NCBI GenBank assembly: GCA_947474365.1
Contig: CANJIU010000048.1
Location: 1 to 64,000, forward strand
DNA: 64,000 bases
Direction: 5' to 3'
From: Opitutia bacterium
Lineage (GTDB): Bacteria; Verrucomicrobiota; Verrucomicrobiia; Opitutales; Opitutaceae
The notes below the pieces were generated by a model, which ran no database searches, was not told the DNA's origin, and saw nothing but the letters and a program-made list of their open reading frames with translations. The position numbers and the translations under genes are program-made. This document shows positions 45,501 to 52,461 of this stretch, in pieces; within the stretch, counting starts at the first letter, position 1, and the number at the start of each line of letters is the position of its first letter.

Positions 45501-45834
45501 GTTCACGTGCAACTGGGGGCTGAGTCTGACCCGGCCGAAATTCAACATCCGGATCAACGAAAACTACCGTGGCGTCCAGCGTCTCGCCGCCGTGGCCGCG
45601 GGGCGAAGCATCGAGCCGGGTTCCTATGTTTACCGCACGAAGCGCCTCTACGTTGACGTCAGTGGTGAATACTATCTGCGGCGAACGCTCGGGATTTTCT
45701 TTGCCCTGCGAAACATCGGCGACGCCACGGAAGATCAGAAGACGTATGGTCCCCACACGCCGAAGTACGCCCGATTTCGAAACCGCGACGACTACGCGCC
45801 GCTGTGGACCGCGGGCGTCAAGGGTTCGTTTTAA
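42598..45834 (+). CDS. Large TonB-dependent receptor with N-terminal carboxypeptidase-regulatory-like domain
   Basis: The receptor is about 1078 residues. A signal peptide ends near residue 32 (VRLGAQ). Residues about 36-115 form a carboxypeptidase regulatory-like beta-sandwich (GTIEGRVFDP, TDSTGAYRLPNVPAGTAKL). GEVVKLDAFTVSS follows at the TonB-box position. The plug (SIGEFMKFLPGITSDYTGG, VNRSPTPDISGAALAGSVNF) and barrel end in a terminal Phe (GVKGSF). This architecture is typical of carbohydrate or other large-substrate receptors in Verrucomicrobiota and Bacteroidota, but no SusD partner is adjacent. I start at the ATG 42598 rather than the TTG at 42568. The 3' end overlaps the convergent mutY by 17 bp. 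Confidence 0.9.
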   Translation: MNRPALRPFLIASRFWLALAACLAGFVRLGAQSAAIGTIEGRVFDPRRGEYVEKARITVEGTKLEVLTDSTGAYRLPNVPAGTAKLLVFYTGLGSQSELVAVPSGGTVQRDITFAVGGKTAGGGGEVVKLDAFTVSSSKEMEGAAIAINEQRFARNIVNVVSADEFGTIADGSIGEFMKFLPGITSDYTGGDARRFSINGAPADNVPISMGGFDMASAAGAGTRRNVELDQVSINNVSRIEVNRSPTPDISGAALAGSVNFVPRSAFERSKPQYNYSVSWLMKDAERAFGHRSPGPGWGQMTYKIHPGFDLSAVVPVTKNFGFTMSAGYSLQYTQQPNVATTWRGVAAVTSAPAANGTPGALPDTTPDNPYLGTFSWRDSGKDTDRQSFGTTVDWRFARNDRVSFGFQYGALREHFATRTQTFTINRVAPFNWSQDHTWGATSVFNATTNTNNGQIAISNGGRIRPGRTFTPSLRWLHDGPTWKTDSGFSYGSSRIHYQDIDRGAFNGMTVQRNNVTIRFDDIFYLRPGTITVTDPEGRPVDPSKLETYSLVSANSNRQRTYDTKKQAYGNIRRDLMVRDIPVSLKVGADVRTEIRDLRGVGTETYTYVGADGRASTTPATQAGLRNDDSPLPFLDVAYSERIPDFGLPKQQHVDNGKLWGEYVANPNRWTRNAVTDYTNSTNASKWAQETVSSVFFRGDAAFFSGTLKVTTGVRAEQTNISAQGPFTDPTLDFQRDAAGEILYQRDASGNFVLNAARQKQPLLIVPTNAGLPYTRQILTDRGYHAKKEYLRLFPSLNASYNVSENLIARAAYYQTVGRPDFNQYAGGLTLPNTELFNPNDRITVNNVSIKAWQAQSYLVRFEYYFGNVGQISIGGFIRDYENQFGSVISKVTPEFLAAYGLDEETYGVYSVNTQFNFQDTMRMRGFEMDYKQALTFLPNWARGVQFFTNVSSQRAKNSFDAFQSMNPFTCNWGLSLTRPKFNIRINENYRGVQRLAAVAAGRSIEPGSYVYRTKRLYVDVSGEYYLRRTLGIFFALRNIGDATEDQKTYGPHTPKYARFRNRDDYAPLWTAGVKGSF

Positions 45835-46900
45835 TTTCTTCGCCGGTGCCTGCGGCCAAAATCGCCCGCACCCAGCGTCGGTGCGGACCGGAGAGGGTGA
45901 CGGCATCGAGTTGCGGTCGCGGCACCCAAACGAGCTCGGGCTGCAGTTTTTTCCGCAAGGCGGAGGCGGGCACGCGATGGATTGACTCGGTGATTTGATA
46001 GCGGGTGATGCCGCGGCGTTTTCGGGCGAGGAGTTGGCCGCGCTCCGCGGTCGCGACCGTCAGGCCGGCTTCCTCCGCCGTGGGCAATTCGTGCATGTTG
46101 GCAAAACGTTTGGCCCCGGTCGGCGCGCGCCGCAGCAGCAAGGCGCCGTTGCGCTCGCTCCACACCCGCGTGACCGAACGTTGCTCCATCTTTTTCGGCG
46201 CCAATCTTGGAAACGCTTCAGGTTCGCCTCGTCGCGCCGCCGCACAAAACGGACGGACCGGACATGTCAGACATAGTGGGTTCTGGCGGAAACACACGGT
46301 GGCGCCGAGTTCCATCATCGCCTGGTTGTGCGCGCCGGGATCTTCGGTCGGGAGCAACGCGTTAGCGAGAGGGGTGAAGACTTTGGACGCCGAAGCTGAA
46401 TCACGAAACTCCGTCGCATCCGCGGTTAGGCGGGCGAGGATCCGCACCACATTGCCGTCGACGCACGCCGCGGGGGCGCCGAACGTGATGCTGGTGATCG
46501 CCGCGGCCGTGTAGGGGCCGATTCCCGGGAGTTCCTGCCATTCGGCGGGCGTGCGCGGAGGCGCGGGCCGGGCCGCGAGCTGTTTCGCCAGCCGGTGCAG
46601 GTTTCGCGCGCGCGAGTAGTAGCCAAGGCCCTCCCAGAGTTTCAGCACATGCTCCTCAAGGGCGGCGGCGAGCGAGGCGAAGTCGGGTAGGGCAGCGAGC
46701 CACCGATCGAGGTAGGGTAGCACCGTCTTGACCTGAGTCTGCTGCAGCATGAATTCGCTCACGACCGTCTTGTAGAGCGAGGGGGAGCTCCGCCAGGGCA
46801 GCGGGCGGGCGTGCTGCCGATACCAGTCGCGCAGGGCGCGGCGGAAGTCGGGCGCGGCGGCGATGAGCGTTGAAGCGGAGGAGGGCGGCATTCGGGCCAT
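45818..46900 (-). CDS. mutY: A/G-specific adenine DNA glycosylase
   Basis: The enzyme removes adenine mispaired with 8-oxoguanine. It is 360 residues. The catalytic Glu49 lies in SEFMLQQTQV, the helix-hairpin-helix is LPGIGPYTAAAI, and the catalytic Asp is in ACVDGNVVRIL. The iron-sulfur cluster cysteines have the correct C-x6-C-x2-C-x5-C spacing in CFRQNPLCLTCPVRPFC. The C-terminal NUDIX-like domain that reads 8-oxoG is present but short. Its 3' end overlaps the convergent TonB receptor, and it is divergent from rnhC with 99 bp between starts. Confidence 0.95.
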   Translation of the reverse strand: MARMPPSSASTLIAAAPDFRRALRDWYRQHARPLPWRSSPSLYKTVVSEFMLQQTQVKTVLPYLDRWLAALPDFASLAAALEEHVLKLWEGLGYYSRARNLHRLAKQLAARPAPPRTPAEWQELPGIGPYTAAAITSITFGAPAACVDGNVVRILARLTADATEFRDSASASKVFTPLANALLPTEDPGAHNQAMMELGATVCFRQNPLCLTCPVRPFCAAARRGEPEAFPRLAPKKMEQRSVTRVWSERNGALLLRRAPTGAKRFANMHELPTAEEAGLTVATAERGQLLARKRRGITRYQITESIHRVPASALRKKLQPELVWVPRPQLDAVTLSGPHRRWVRAILAAGTGEEIKTNP

Positions 46901-46999
46901 TGGCCCTCGGGAGGCGCAACGGGTGCAAGAAAATACCCGGAGGATGACGGCGTTTTTATTTTTTGCGCTCCCCGCGCTTTTTTGCGGCCCTAGTGGCCC

Positions 47000-48007
47000 A
47001 TGCCGAAAAATTTCAACGACGAACCCGAAGCGCCGAAGAAAATCGCGTCCTACACCGTCAAGCTCGACGACGCGCAGATGGACAAGCTACGTGGGATCTG
47101 TGTGGAGCGCGGCTGGACGCCCTTCGAGGTCGCCTACACGCGGTTCGCGTTCAAGGCGGATCATCTGAAGGTGAACGTCTCGGCCTACACAAGCGGCAAG
47201 GTCGTGGTGGCGGGGAAGGGGACGGAGGATTTCGTGCGGGATGTGATCGAGCCTGAGGTCACGGGTGCGGCGAAGCTCGGCTACGACGAGGTGCTGCATC
47301 CCGACTGGTTCGAACCGCACGCCGGGCTCGACGAGAGCGGCAAGGGCGACTTTTTCGGGCCGGTGATCGCCGCCACGGTGATCGCGCACAAGTCCGCGAT
47401 TGAAATGTGGATCAAGGCCGGCGTGAAGGATTCGAAGAAGATCGCCGAACCGCAGATCCTGAAACTCGACCAGATTATCCGCGACACGCACGGCGTCGTC
47501 GTGAAGACGTGTTTTTGCGGCATGCCGAAATACAACGAGCTGATGGCGCGGCCCGGCGCCAACCTCAACCGCCTGCTGGCCTGGCAGCACGCCACCGCCC
47601 TCGACCAGGCGCTGGCGGAAAAACGCGTGCCGTGGGGGCTGCTCGACCAATTTACCGAGCAGCCGCTGGTGCAGCGCGAACTGGCCCGGAAAGGCGTGAA
47701 GGTTTTCGACCTGAAGATGCGGACGAAGGCGGAAGAGGATCCGGTGGTGGCGGCGGCATCGGTCGTTGCGCGGGCGGAGTTTGTCCGGCAGATGCACCTG
47801 CTCTCGAAGAAATTTGGCGCGAAGCTGCAAAAGGGCGCCGGCCCGCTGGTCAAGGCGCAGGCCAACGAGATGATCGCGAAATTCGGGGCCCGTTCCCTGG
47901 GCGAATTTGCCAAGCTGCACTTCCGCACTGCCTACGAGGTCGTATCCGCCGCTGGCAAACTCGACGAATTGCCGCTGAAGGAGCCGGGGCCGAAAATGGA
48001 GTGGTAG
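47000..48007 (+). CDS. rnhC: Ribonuclease HIII
   Basis: The enzyme cuts RNA in RNA-DNA hybrids. It is 335 residues. The N-terminal TBP-like substrate-binding domain (about 12-90, including SYTVKLDDAQMDKLRGIC) is the mark of HIII. The catalytic domain starts with LDESGKGDFFGPV, followed by KDSKKI and LDQFTEQPLV, and DPVVAAASVVARAEF. No Shine-Dalgarno is obvious. It is immediately followed by rnhB with 56 bp between, in the same direction. Confidence 0.94.
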   Translation: MPKNFNDEPEAPKKIASYTVKLDDAQMDKLRGICVERGWTPFEVAYTRFAFKADHLKVNVSAYTSGKVVVAGKGTEDFVRDVIEPEVTGAAKLGYDEVLHPDWFEPHAGLDESGKGDFFGPVIAATVIAHKSAIEMWIKAGVKDSKKIAEPQILKLDQIIRDTHGVVVKTCFCGMPKYNELMARPGANLNRLLAWQHATALDQALAEKRVPWGLLDQFTEQPLVQRELARKGVKVFDLKMRTKAEEDPVVAAASVVARAEFVRQMHLLSKKFGAKLQKGAGPLVKAQANEMIAKFGARSLGEFAKLHFRTAYEVVSAAGKLDELPLKEPGPKMEW

Positions 48008-48063
48008 GCGGCCTTGCCGCCGACGCGCTTGCACCGCTGCCGGCGTTGCTCTCACATGGCGGG

Positions 48064-48828
48064 ATGAAGCGCCGCCAATTGCGCGGCTTCGATCTCAAAC
48101 AACTCAACGGTGTCAATAACCTGATCGGCGTCGACGAAGTCGGCCGGGGAGCCTTCGCGGGCCCGGTGGTCGCGGCGGCGGTGCTGGTGACGCGGGAATT
48201 TCTCGAGAGCCGCTGGGCCATCGCCAAGAGCGGCCGCGTCAATGATTCCAAGCTGTTGTCGGCCGAGCAGCGGGAAGAATTATGGGGCGAATTTGAAACG
48301 CTGGCGGCCGAGGGGCGGATTCACGCCCACACCGGGATGGCGGGCGTCGCAGAGATTGCGGAGCTGAACATTCTCGGGGCGACCAAACTCGCGATGCGGC
48401 GGGCGTTGGGTGGCATCTATCCACCGGAGGCGTTTCAGGCGAAGCGCGACGAGCCGGATCTGTTTTCCAGCTTTGAGGAACGTTCCGCCTTCCAGCCCGA
48501 GGTGTCGGCGCGGGTGATCATCGACGGCCTGCCGTTGCGGAGTTTTCCCTACCCACATGCGGCGTTCGTGAAAGGCGACAGCCGGTCGCTGTGCATCGCG
48601 ATGGCGTCGATCGTCGCGAAAGTGACCCGGGACCGGATGATGGTCGCGCTGGCGGAAAAGCACCCCGGCTACGGGTTCCCGCAGCACAAGGGATATGGCA
48701 CCGAGGAACATCGCGATGCGGTGCTGCGGCTCGGAAAATGCCCCGAACACCGCGAGATCTTCCTGCGCAAGCTGCTCGCGGTCCGCGTGGATCCGGACCA
48801 GATGGATTTTCTCGGGGCGCAGGAATAG
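48064..48828 (+). CDS. rnhB: Ribonuclease HII
   Basis: The product is 254 residues from the ATG at 48064. The DEG-type active site is GVDEVGRGAFAGPVVAAAV at about residue 20. NDSKLLSAEQR, DGLPL, KGDSRSLCIAMASIVAKVTRDR and HPGYGFPQHKGYGTEEH are standard family segments. RNase HII removes single ribonucleotides misincorporated in DNA as well as R-loop RNA. The reading frame continues upstream inside rnhC, but only this part shows family features. Confidence 0.94.
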   Translation: MKRRQLRGFDLKQLNGVNNLIGVDEVGRGAFAGPVVAAAVLVTREFLESRWAIAKSGRVNDSKLLSAEQREELWGEFETLAAEGRIHAHTGMAGVAEIAELNILGATKLAMRRALGGIYPPEAFQAKRDEPDLFSSFEERSAFQPEVSARVIIDGLPLRSFPYPHAAFVKGDSRSLCIAMASIVAKVTRDRMMVALAEKHPGYGFPQHKGYGTEEHRDAVLRLGKCPEHREIFLRKLLAVRVDPDQMDFLGAQE

Positions 48829-48854
48829 TCCGCCGCTAAAACCTCCGATTCCCG

Positions 48855-50033
48855 ATGGCCGTCAAAAAAAATTCCACGCTCGATCGGGTGCTCGGGCGAC
48901 TTGACACACTCGATTCGGTGAACCTTGCCAATCTGGTGCAACGGCTCGCGCGAGAGCGCGGGGTGTTTGAGGAGATTTTCAACACTCTCCAGGAGGGTAT
49001 TCTCGTCGTGCGCGACGACGGCGCGATCGAGTATGCCAACACCGCGGCCCATCGGCTCATCGGGCTGGGTGGCGACGAATTGGCGGGGCAGACGCTGTGG
49101 CGGCTGGTGCCCGGTCTGCGAAACTCGCTTGGAGCCGCGTTGGACGACGACTTCGGTGGCGGCGCGGCGCCCGTGGTCGCGCGGGAGTTTGAACTGACCT
49201 ATCCCGAACCCCGCATCCTCCGACTCTACATGGTACCGTTCCGGGCGGCGACCGGGACCAAGGAGCGGCGTTTTGCGGTGATCCTGACCGACGTGACGAA
49301 AGAGAAGCAAAGCACCGAGGCACGGATCGAGAGTGAGCGTACGTCGTCGATTCTCCTTCTGGCGGCGGGAGTCGCGCACGAACTGGGCAATCCGCTCAAC
49401 TCTCTCACGATTCATCTGCAACTCATCGAGCGGAAACTGAAGAAACTAAAGGCCTCGAAGGAGTCGGAATCATTGGCCGAGTCAGTCCACGTCTGTCGCG
49501 ACGAGGTATCGCGGCTCGATGGCATCATTGCCAATTTTCTCGAGGCCATCCGGCCGCGACCGCCTGATCTGGCGGAAACGGATCTCACCGAGGTGCTGAC
49601 CGAGGTGTTGCGCTTCCAGCAGCGGGAACTGGCGGATCGCGGAATCGCGGTCGAGGCCGAGACGGCGCGGCTTCCGACGGTTCTGGCGGACCGGAATCAA
49701 ATCAAACAGGTGTTTTTCAACCTGACGAAGAATGCCATGGAAGCGATGCGGCCGGGAGGGAAATTGAAGATCCGATCCCGGGCTGACGACGACTTTGTCT
49801 TTCTACTATTTGCCGACAGCGGCAATGGCATCAAGCAGGAGGACCTCGTGCGGCTGTTTCAGCCGTACCACACGACAAAGGCGGGAGGGCATGGGCTCGG
49901 CCTGATGATTGCGCAGCGGATCATGCGCGATCACGGGGGGCAAATCGGGATGGAGAGCAAGGAGGGCGTCGGGACCATCGCCACCCTCCAGTTTCCCCGC
50001 AAGGACCGGCGCGTGCGGATGCTCGGGAGCTGA
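48855..50033 (+). CDS. Soluble PAS-containing sensor histidine kinase (NtrB-type)
   Basis: The protein is 392 residues with no membrane segment. A PAS domain spans about 38-150 (IFNTLQEGILVVRDDGAIEYAN). The HisKA box AAGVAHELGNPLNSL places the phosphorylated His at 175. The ATPase domain has NLTKNAMEAM, FADSGNGI and GGHGLGLMIAQRIM. This is the NtrB/ZraS-like class that partners NtrC-type regulators, and one lies downstream at 52462. The two are separated by a lipoprotein on the other strand and three stress-type genes, so pairing is likely but not certain. It begins 26 bp after rnhB. Confidence 0.9.
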   Translation: MAVKKNSTLDRVLGRLDTLDSVNLANLVQRLARERGVFEEIFNTLQEGILVVRDDGAIEYANTAAHRLIGLGGDELAGQTLWRLVPGLRNSLGAALDDDFGGGAAPVVAREFELTYPEPRILRLYMVPFRAATGTKERRFAVILTDVTKEKQSTEARIESERTSSILLLAAGVAHELGNPLNSLTIHLQLIERKLKKLKASKESESLAESVHVCRDEVSRLDGIIANFLEAIRPRPPDLAETDLTEVLTEVLRFQQRELADRGIAVEAETARLPTVLADRNQIKQVFFNLTKNAMEAMRPGGKLKIRSRADDDFVFLLFADSGNGIKQEDLVRLFQPYHTTKAGGHGLGLMIAQRIMRDHGGQIGMESKEGVGTIATLQFPRKDRRVRMLGS

Positions 50034-50053
50034 GCCGCCGCGCGCTTCGGGGC

Positions 50054-50779
50054 CTACTTCTGCAGCTGTTCGAATTCCTTGCGGATCGAGGCGGCGAGGA
50101 TGTTTTTCACGACGATGGTCTGCTGCTCCTTCTTGCCTCCGGTGCGCACGGAAAGTTTCAGCGGAATCTCATCGCTGGTCACGCCGAGTTGGGAAACCAT
50201 CGGATCCAGAACGCCCTTTTCACCAGGGGCGATGGTCAGCTTGGGCGGGCGCACCGCGAAATTGCCGAGGTCGGAGTTCACTTCTGTGACTTCGAGTTCG
50301 ACGGGTTCGGTGCCGCGATTCTCGAACAAGACGCGGAGGGTGACGGGAGGCATCGGACTGCCGGCGGCCCGGCGGGCGCGCGCCTGGCGGATATAATCGG
50401 CCATCGCCTCCTTTTGTTCCTCCTCGGAATCGCCGTAGCCGCCGATGTTGTAAACTTCGGTGAACGCCCCGGCGTCGTCGTCCTTGCGCCGCCGACCTTC
50501 CTGGAAAACACCTTCACCGGGACGGTCGCCCTTGCCGCCACGTCCGACTTTCCCGCCCCGATCGAAGCCGCGGCTCACCGTGGCGAGCGCCGATACTTTG
50601 CCGTCAAGAAAGGTGCCCTCGCCGCGCATCGCCACTGGGCGCTCGACCGACTGCTTGCTGGCCTCTTCCAGCATCAGGTCGCGGGGGCCGTCGTGAGAAT
50701 TGCAGCCCCCCGCCGCCAGTGAGAGGCTGATTAACGCGACAGCAGTGCCGAGGGGGGGGAAATGTACCGGGAGCTTCAT
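50054..50779 (-). CDS. Putative lipoprotein with C-terminal Ig-like domain
   Basis: The product is about 241 residues from the ATG at 50779. The lipoprotein signal peptide ends with LSLAAGGC, a lipobox with the Cys at about residue 26. A charged, low-complexity region (about 60-110) is followed by a beta-sandwich domain (about 135-225) with TLRVLFENRGTEPVELEVTE-type strands, similar to DUF1573/Ig-like domains. The frame runs on to 50980, across the divergent sigma factor promoter, and I do not consider that part coding. The leader holds a C8 tract and a G6 tract. It is divergent from the ECF sigma gene, with 118 bp between the starts. Confidence 0.75.
   Translation of the reverse strand: MKLPVHFPPLGTAVALISLSLAAGGCNSHDGPRDLMLEEASKQSVERPVAMRGEGTFLDGKVSALATVSRGFDRGGKVGRGGKGDRPGEGVFQEGRRRKDDDAGAFTEVYNIGGYGDSEEEQKEAMADYIRQARARRAAGSPMPPVTLRVLFENRGTEPVELEVTEVNSDLGNFAVRPPKLTIAPGEKGVLDPMVSQLGVTSDEIPLKLSVRTGGKKEQQTIVVKNILAASIRKEFEQLQK
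50752..50759. repeat. G8 homopolymer tract in the lipoprotein leader
   Basis: Eight G on the plus strand (C8 in the coding strand) encode the two prolines of HFPPLG in the signal peptide of the lipoprotein at 50054-50779. A second run (six C at 50706-50711) overlaps the lipobox codons. Such tracts can slip during replication. Confidence 0.7.
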
Positions 50780-50897
50780 GGGAAAAGTTGGACGCGAAGC
50801 GGAGGCGAAGGTTGCCCGGAAGGCAAGGTTCGGCAGTGCCGCTGCCGAATCTTTCTGGCGTTTCGTGCGTCTTGCTGCTGACACCAATGGACACCGC

Positions 50898-51446
50898 ATG
50901 GAATCAACTTCACCGAATGCCCTGGCCGACCTGGTCCGGTTGGCGCAAAAGGGCGACGAAGCCGCCCAGCGGGAGCTCATTGTCAGCTACCAGCATCGGG
51001 TGGCCGGTTTCGTTTACGCCATGACTGGTCGAAGCGATTACGTCGAGGACCTCTCCCAGCAGGTCTTCATCAAGATGATCCGCGCGTTGGATCGTCTGCA
51101 GGCCCCGGCACAATTTGAATCATGGCTGTTTCGCCTCGCGCGCAACACCTGCATCGACCAGCTGCGGCGCCAGAAGCTGCGGCGGATCTTTCTGCCGTTT
51201 GGCGAAGAGCACGAAAATATTCCAGAGCCGGCCGGGGCGGTGGGAACCGAGGAACTCGATGCGCTGCGCCATGCGCTCGCCCAGCTCAGACCGCAGGATC
51301 GCGCGTTGCTCGCCCTTGTCCAGGAAGGTCGCAGTCACGCCGAAATTGCCGAAACCCTCTCCACCAGCGTCGCGGCGGTGAAAGCTCGCCTGCACCGTGC
51401 CCGGGAACATCTTCGCGAACACTACCAACCCGACCATGAAACCTGA
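50898..51446 (+). CDS. ECF-type RNA polymerase sigma factor
   Basis: The product is 182 residues from the ATG at 50898. Region 2 is clear (QRELIVSYQHRVAGFVYAM, YVEDLSQQVFIKMIRAL, FESWLFRLARNTCIDQLRR) and region 4 has the HTH (LRPQDRALLALVQEGRSHAEI followed by ETLSTSVAAVKARLHRARE, split here). Length and layout fit a SigE/RpoE-like extracytoplasmic function factor. The open frame extends to 50700, but that would run through the divergent lipoprotein start. Its stop overlaps the next gene by 11 bp, the usual arrangement for a sigma factor and its partner or anti-sigma. Confidence 0.93.
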   Translation: MESTSPNALADLVRLAQKGDEAAQRELIVSYQHRVAGFVYAMTGRSDYVEDLSQQVFIKMIRALDRLQAPAQFESWLFRLARNTCIDQLRRQKLRRIFLPFGEEHENIPEPAGAVGTEELDALRHALAQLRPQDRALLALVQEGRSHAEIAETLSTSVAAVKARLHRAREHLREHYQPDHET

Positions 51447-51807
51447 AACCCATGCCTGGCAGGCCCTGCAGGCTCACGCTTCCGCCCAACTTCGCGGCGG
51501 TTTCGCTGATCGCGTGCTGCGCGCCGCCCACGGTCCTCAACCAGAGGCGTGGCGCCAACTGCGCGTCGCGGGCGCGGCGGCGCTGCGACCTGGTTTTGCC
51601 GATCGCGTATTGCGCGCCGCACGGGCCGCCACCGAAATGCCATCTCTTGGCAGTCAGTTTGCCCTGAGTGCCGTGACCGCGGCCGCCTGCCTCGGAGCCG
51701 TTCTCTTCATGGAAAGCCGCAGCCTGGAGCAGGCGGATGCCCGCAACCTGGCGGAATGGCAGCAGATTGTTTCTGCAGTGGAGGACATGGATTCGCTCGG
51801 GCTATGA
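51436..51807 (+). CDS. Putative anti-sigma-type membrane protein with duplicated GFADRVLRAA motif
   Basis: The product is 123 residues with a cytoplasmic N-terminal half and one membrane helix near 74-93 (FALSAVTAAACLGAVLFM). The cytoplasmic part is an internal duplication: two copies of an AWxxL...LRxGFADRVLRAA unit, at about residues 7-31 and 38-62, a period of 31 residues. It overlaps the ECF sigma gene by 11 bp and the next gene by 4 bp. A membrane protein translationally coupled to an ECF sigma factor is usually its anti-sigma, but no zinc-finger motif is present, so this is an inference from position. Confidence 0.7.
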   Translation: MKPETHAWQALQAHASAQLRGGFADRVLRAAHGPQPEAWRQLRVAGAAALRPGFADRVLRAARAATEMPSLGSQFALSAVTAAACLGAVLFMESRSLEQADARNLAEWQQIVSAVEDMDSLGL

Positions 51808-52430
51808 CGCAACGGGTCTTCGTTTCCATCCTGACGGTGGTCGTGTTCCTCGCAGGCTACGGTGCGCGCGTCTGGATCGAGCCGCGTCAATCGGTGCCGC
51901 CGGCGCCGACCGCACTCGCGCAAGAATATGCCCACCCAGCCAAGTCTGGTGGGGGCAAGAAGTCTGAACAGCAGCTGGACCGCGCCAAGTTGGTGGCGGA
52001 AATCCAAAAACTCCGGCCACAAATCGAGGCTTACACCGCGCAGGTGGAGGAAATCAACGCCGAGTTTGATCGTGAATTTGTCCTCCTGCTCAACCATGAA
52101 CAGCGGGAAAAATTCGCCGCCAACAAGAAGAAATGGGCCGATCGCGACGCCAAGCGCCTCGCCGATCGTGCTCCGCTCTCCGATGAAGACATCCTGCGCG
52201 CCAAGGAGCGGCCCCTTACCTGGATTTACTGGCAGGTGACCGTGACTCCGATGCTCGAGTTGCTCACCAAGGACTACAAACTCGACGCCGCCCAGCAGAC
52301 CAATGCCCGGGCGCTGCTCGCGCTCCGTCGCAACAAGTTCATCGCGCTGGTCGATTCCACGCCGCACCCCAACATCCGCCTCAGTCGCCTTGCTCCCCTC
52401 ATCGAGCGGGTAGCGGCGCCGGCAAAATAA
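51804..52430 (+). CDS. Membrane-anchored Spy/CpxP-like periplasmic protein
   Basis: The product is 208 residues from the ATG at 51804, which overlaps the previous stop (ATGA). A signal anchor covers residues 3-22. The remainder is helical and charged, with LNHEQREKFAANKKKW near residues 97-112 resembling the LTxxQ motifs of Spy/CpxP/ZraP proteins, and a second similar segment at DAAQQTNARALLALRRNKF. Such proteins sense or buffer envelope stress or metals. Context with an ECF sigma and an NtrC-type pair supports a stress role. The family call is tentative. Confidence 0.65.
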   Translation: MTQRVFVSILTVVVFLAGYGARVWIEPRQSVPPAPTALAQEYAHPAKSGGGKKSEQQLDRAKLVAEIQKLRPQIEAYTAQVEEINAEFDREFVLLLNHEQREKFAANKKKWADRDAKRLADRAPLSDEDILRAKERPLTWIYWQVTVTPMLELLTKDYKLDAAQQTNARALLALRRNKFIALVDSTPHPNIRLSRLAPLIERVAAPAK

Positions 52431-52448
52431 CGACTCTGCCCCGGAGAC

Positions 52449-52455
52449 AAGGAGG
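52449..52455 (+). promoter_or_regulatory. Strong ribosome binding site for the NtrC-type gene
   Basis: AAGGAGG lies six bases upstream of a TTG at 52462. It supports that TTG as the start in place of the in-frame ATG at 52498. Strong sites of this type are rare in this window. Confidence 0.7.
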
Positions 52456-52461
52456 GCGGGC

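Noticed and set aside
47407..48063. Upstream extension of the rnhB reading frame into rnhC
   Set aside because: The sequence is a shifted frame of rnhC; the RNase HII family features begin just after the ATG at 48064.
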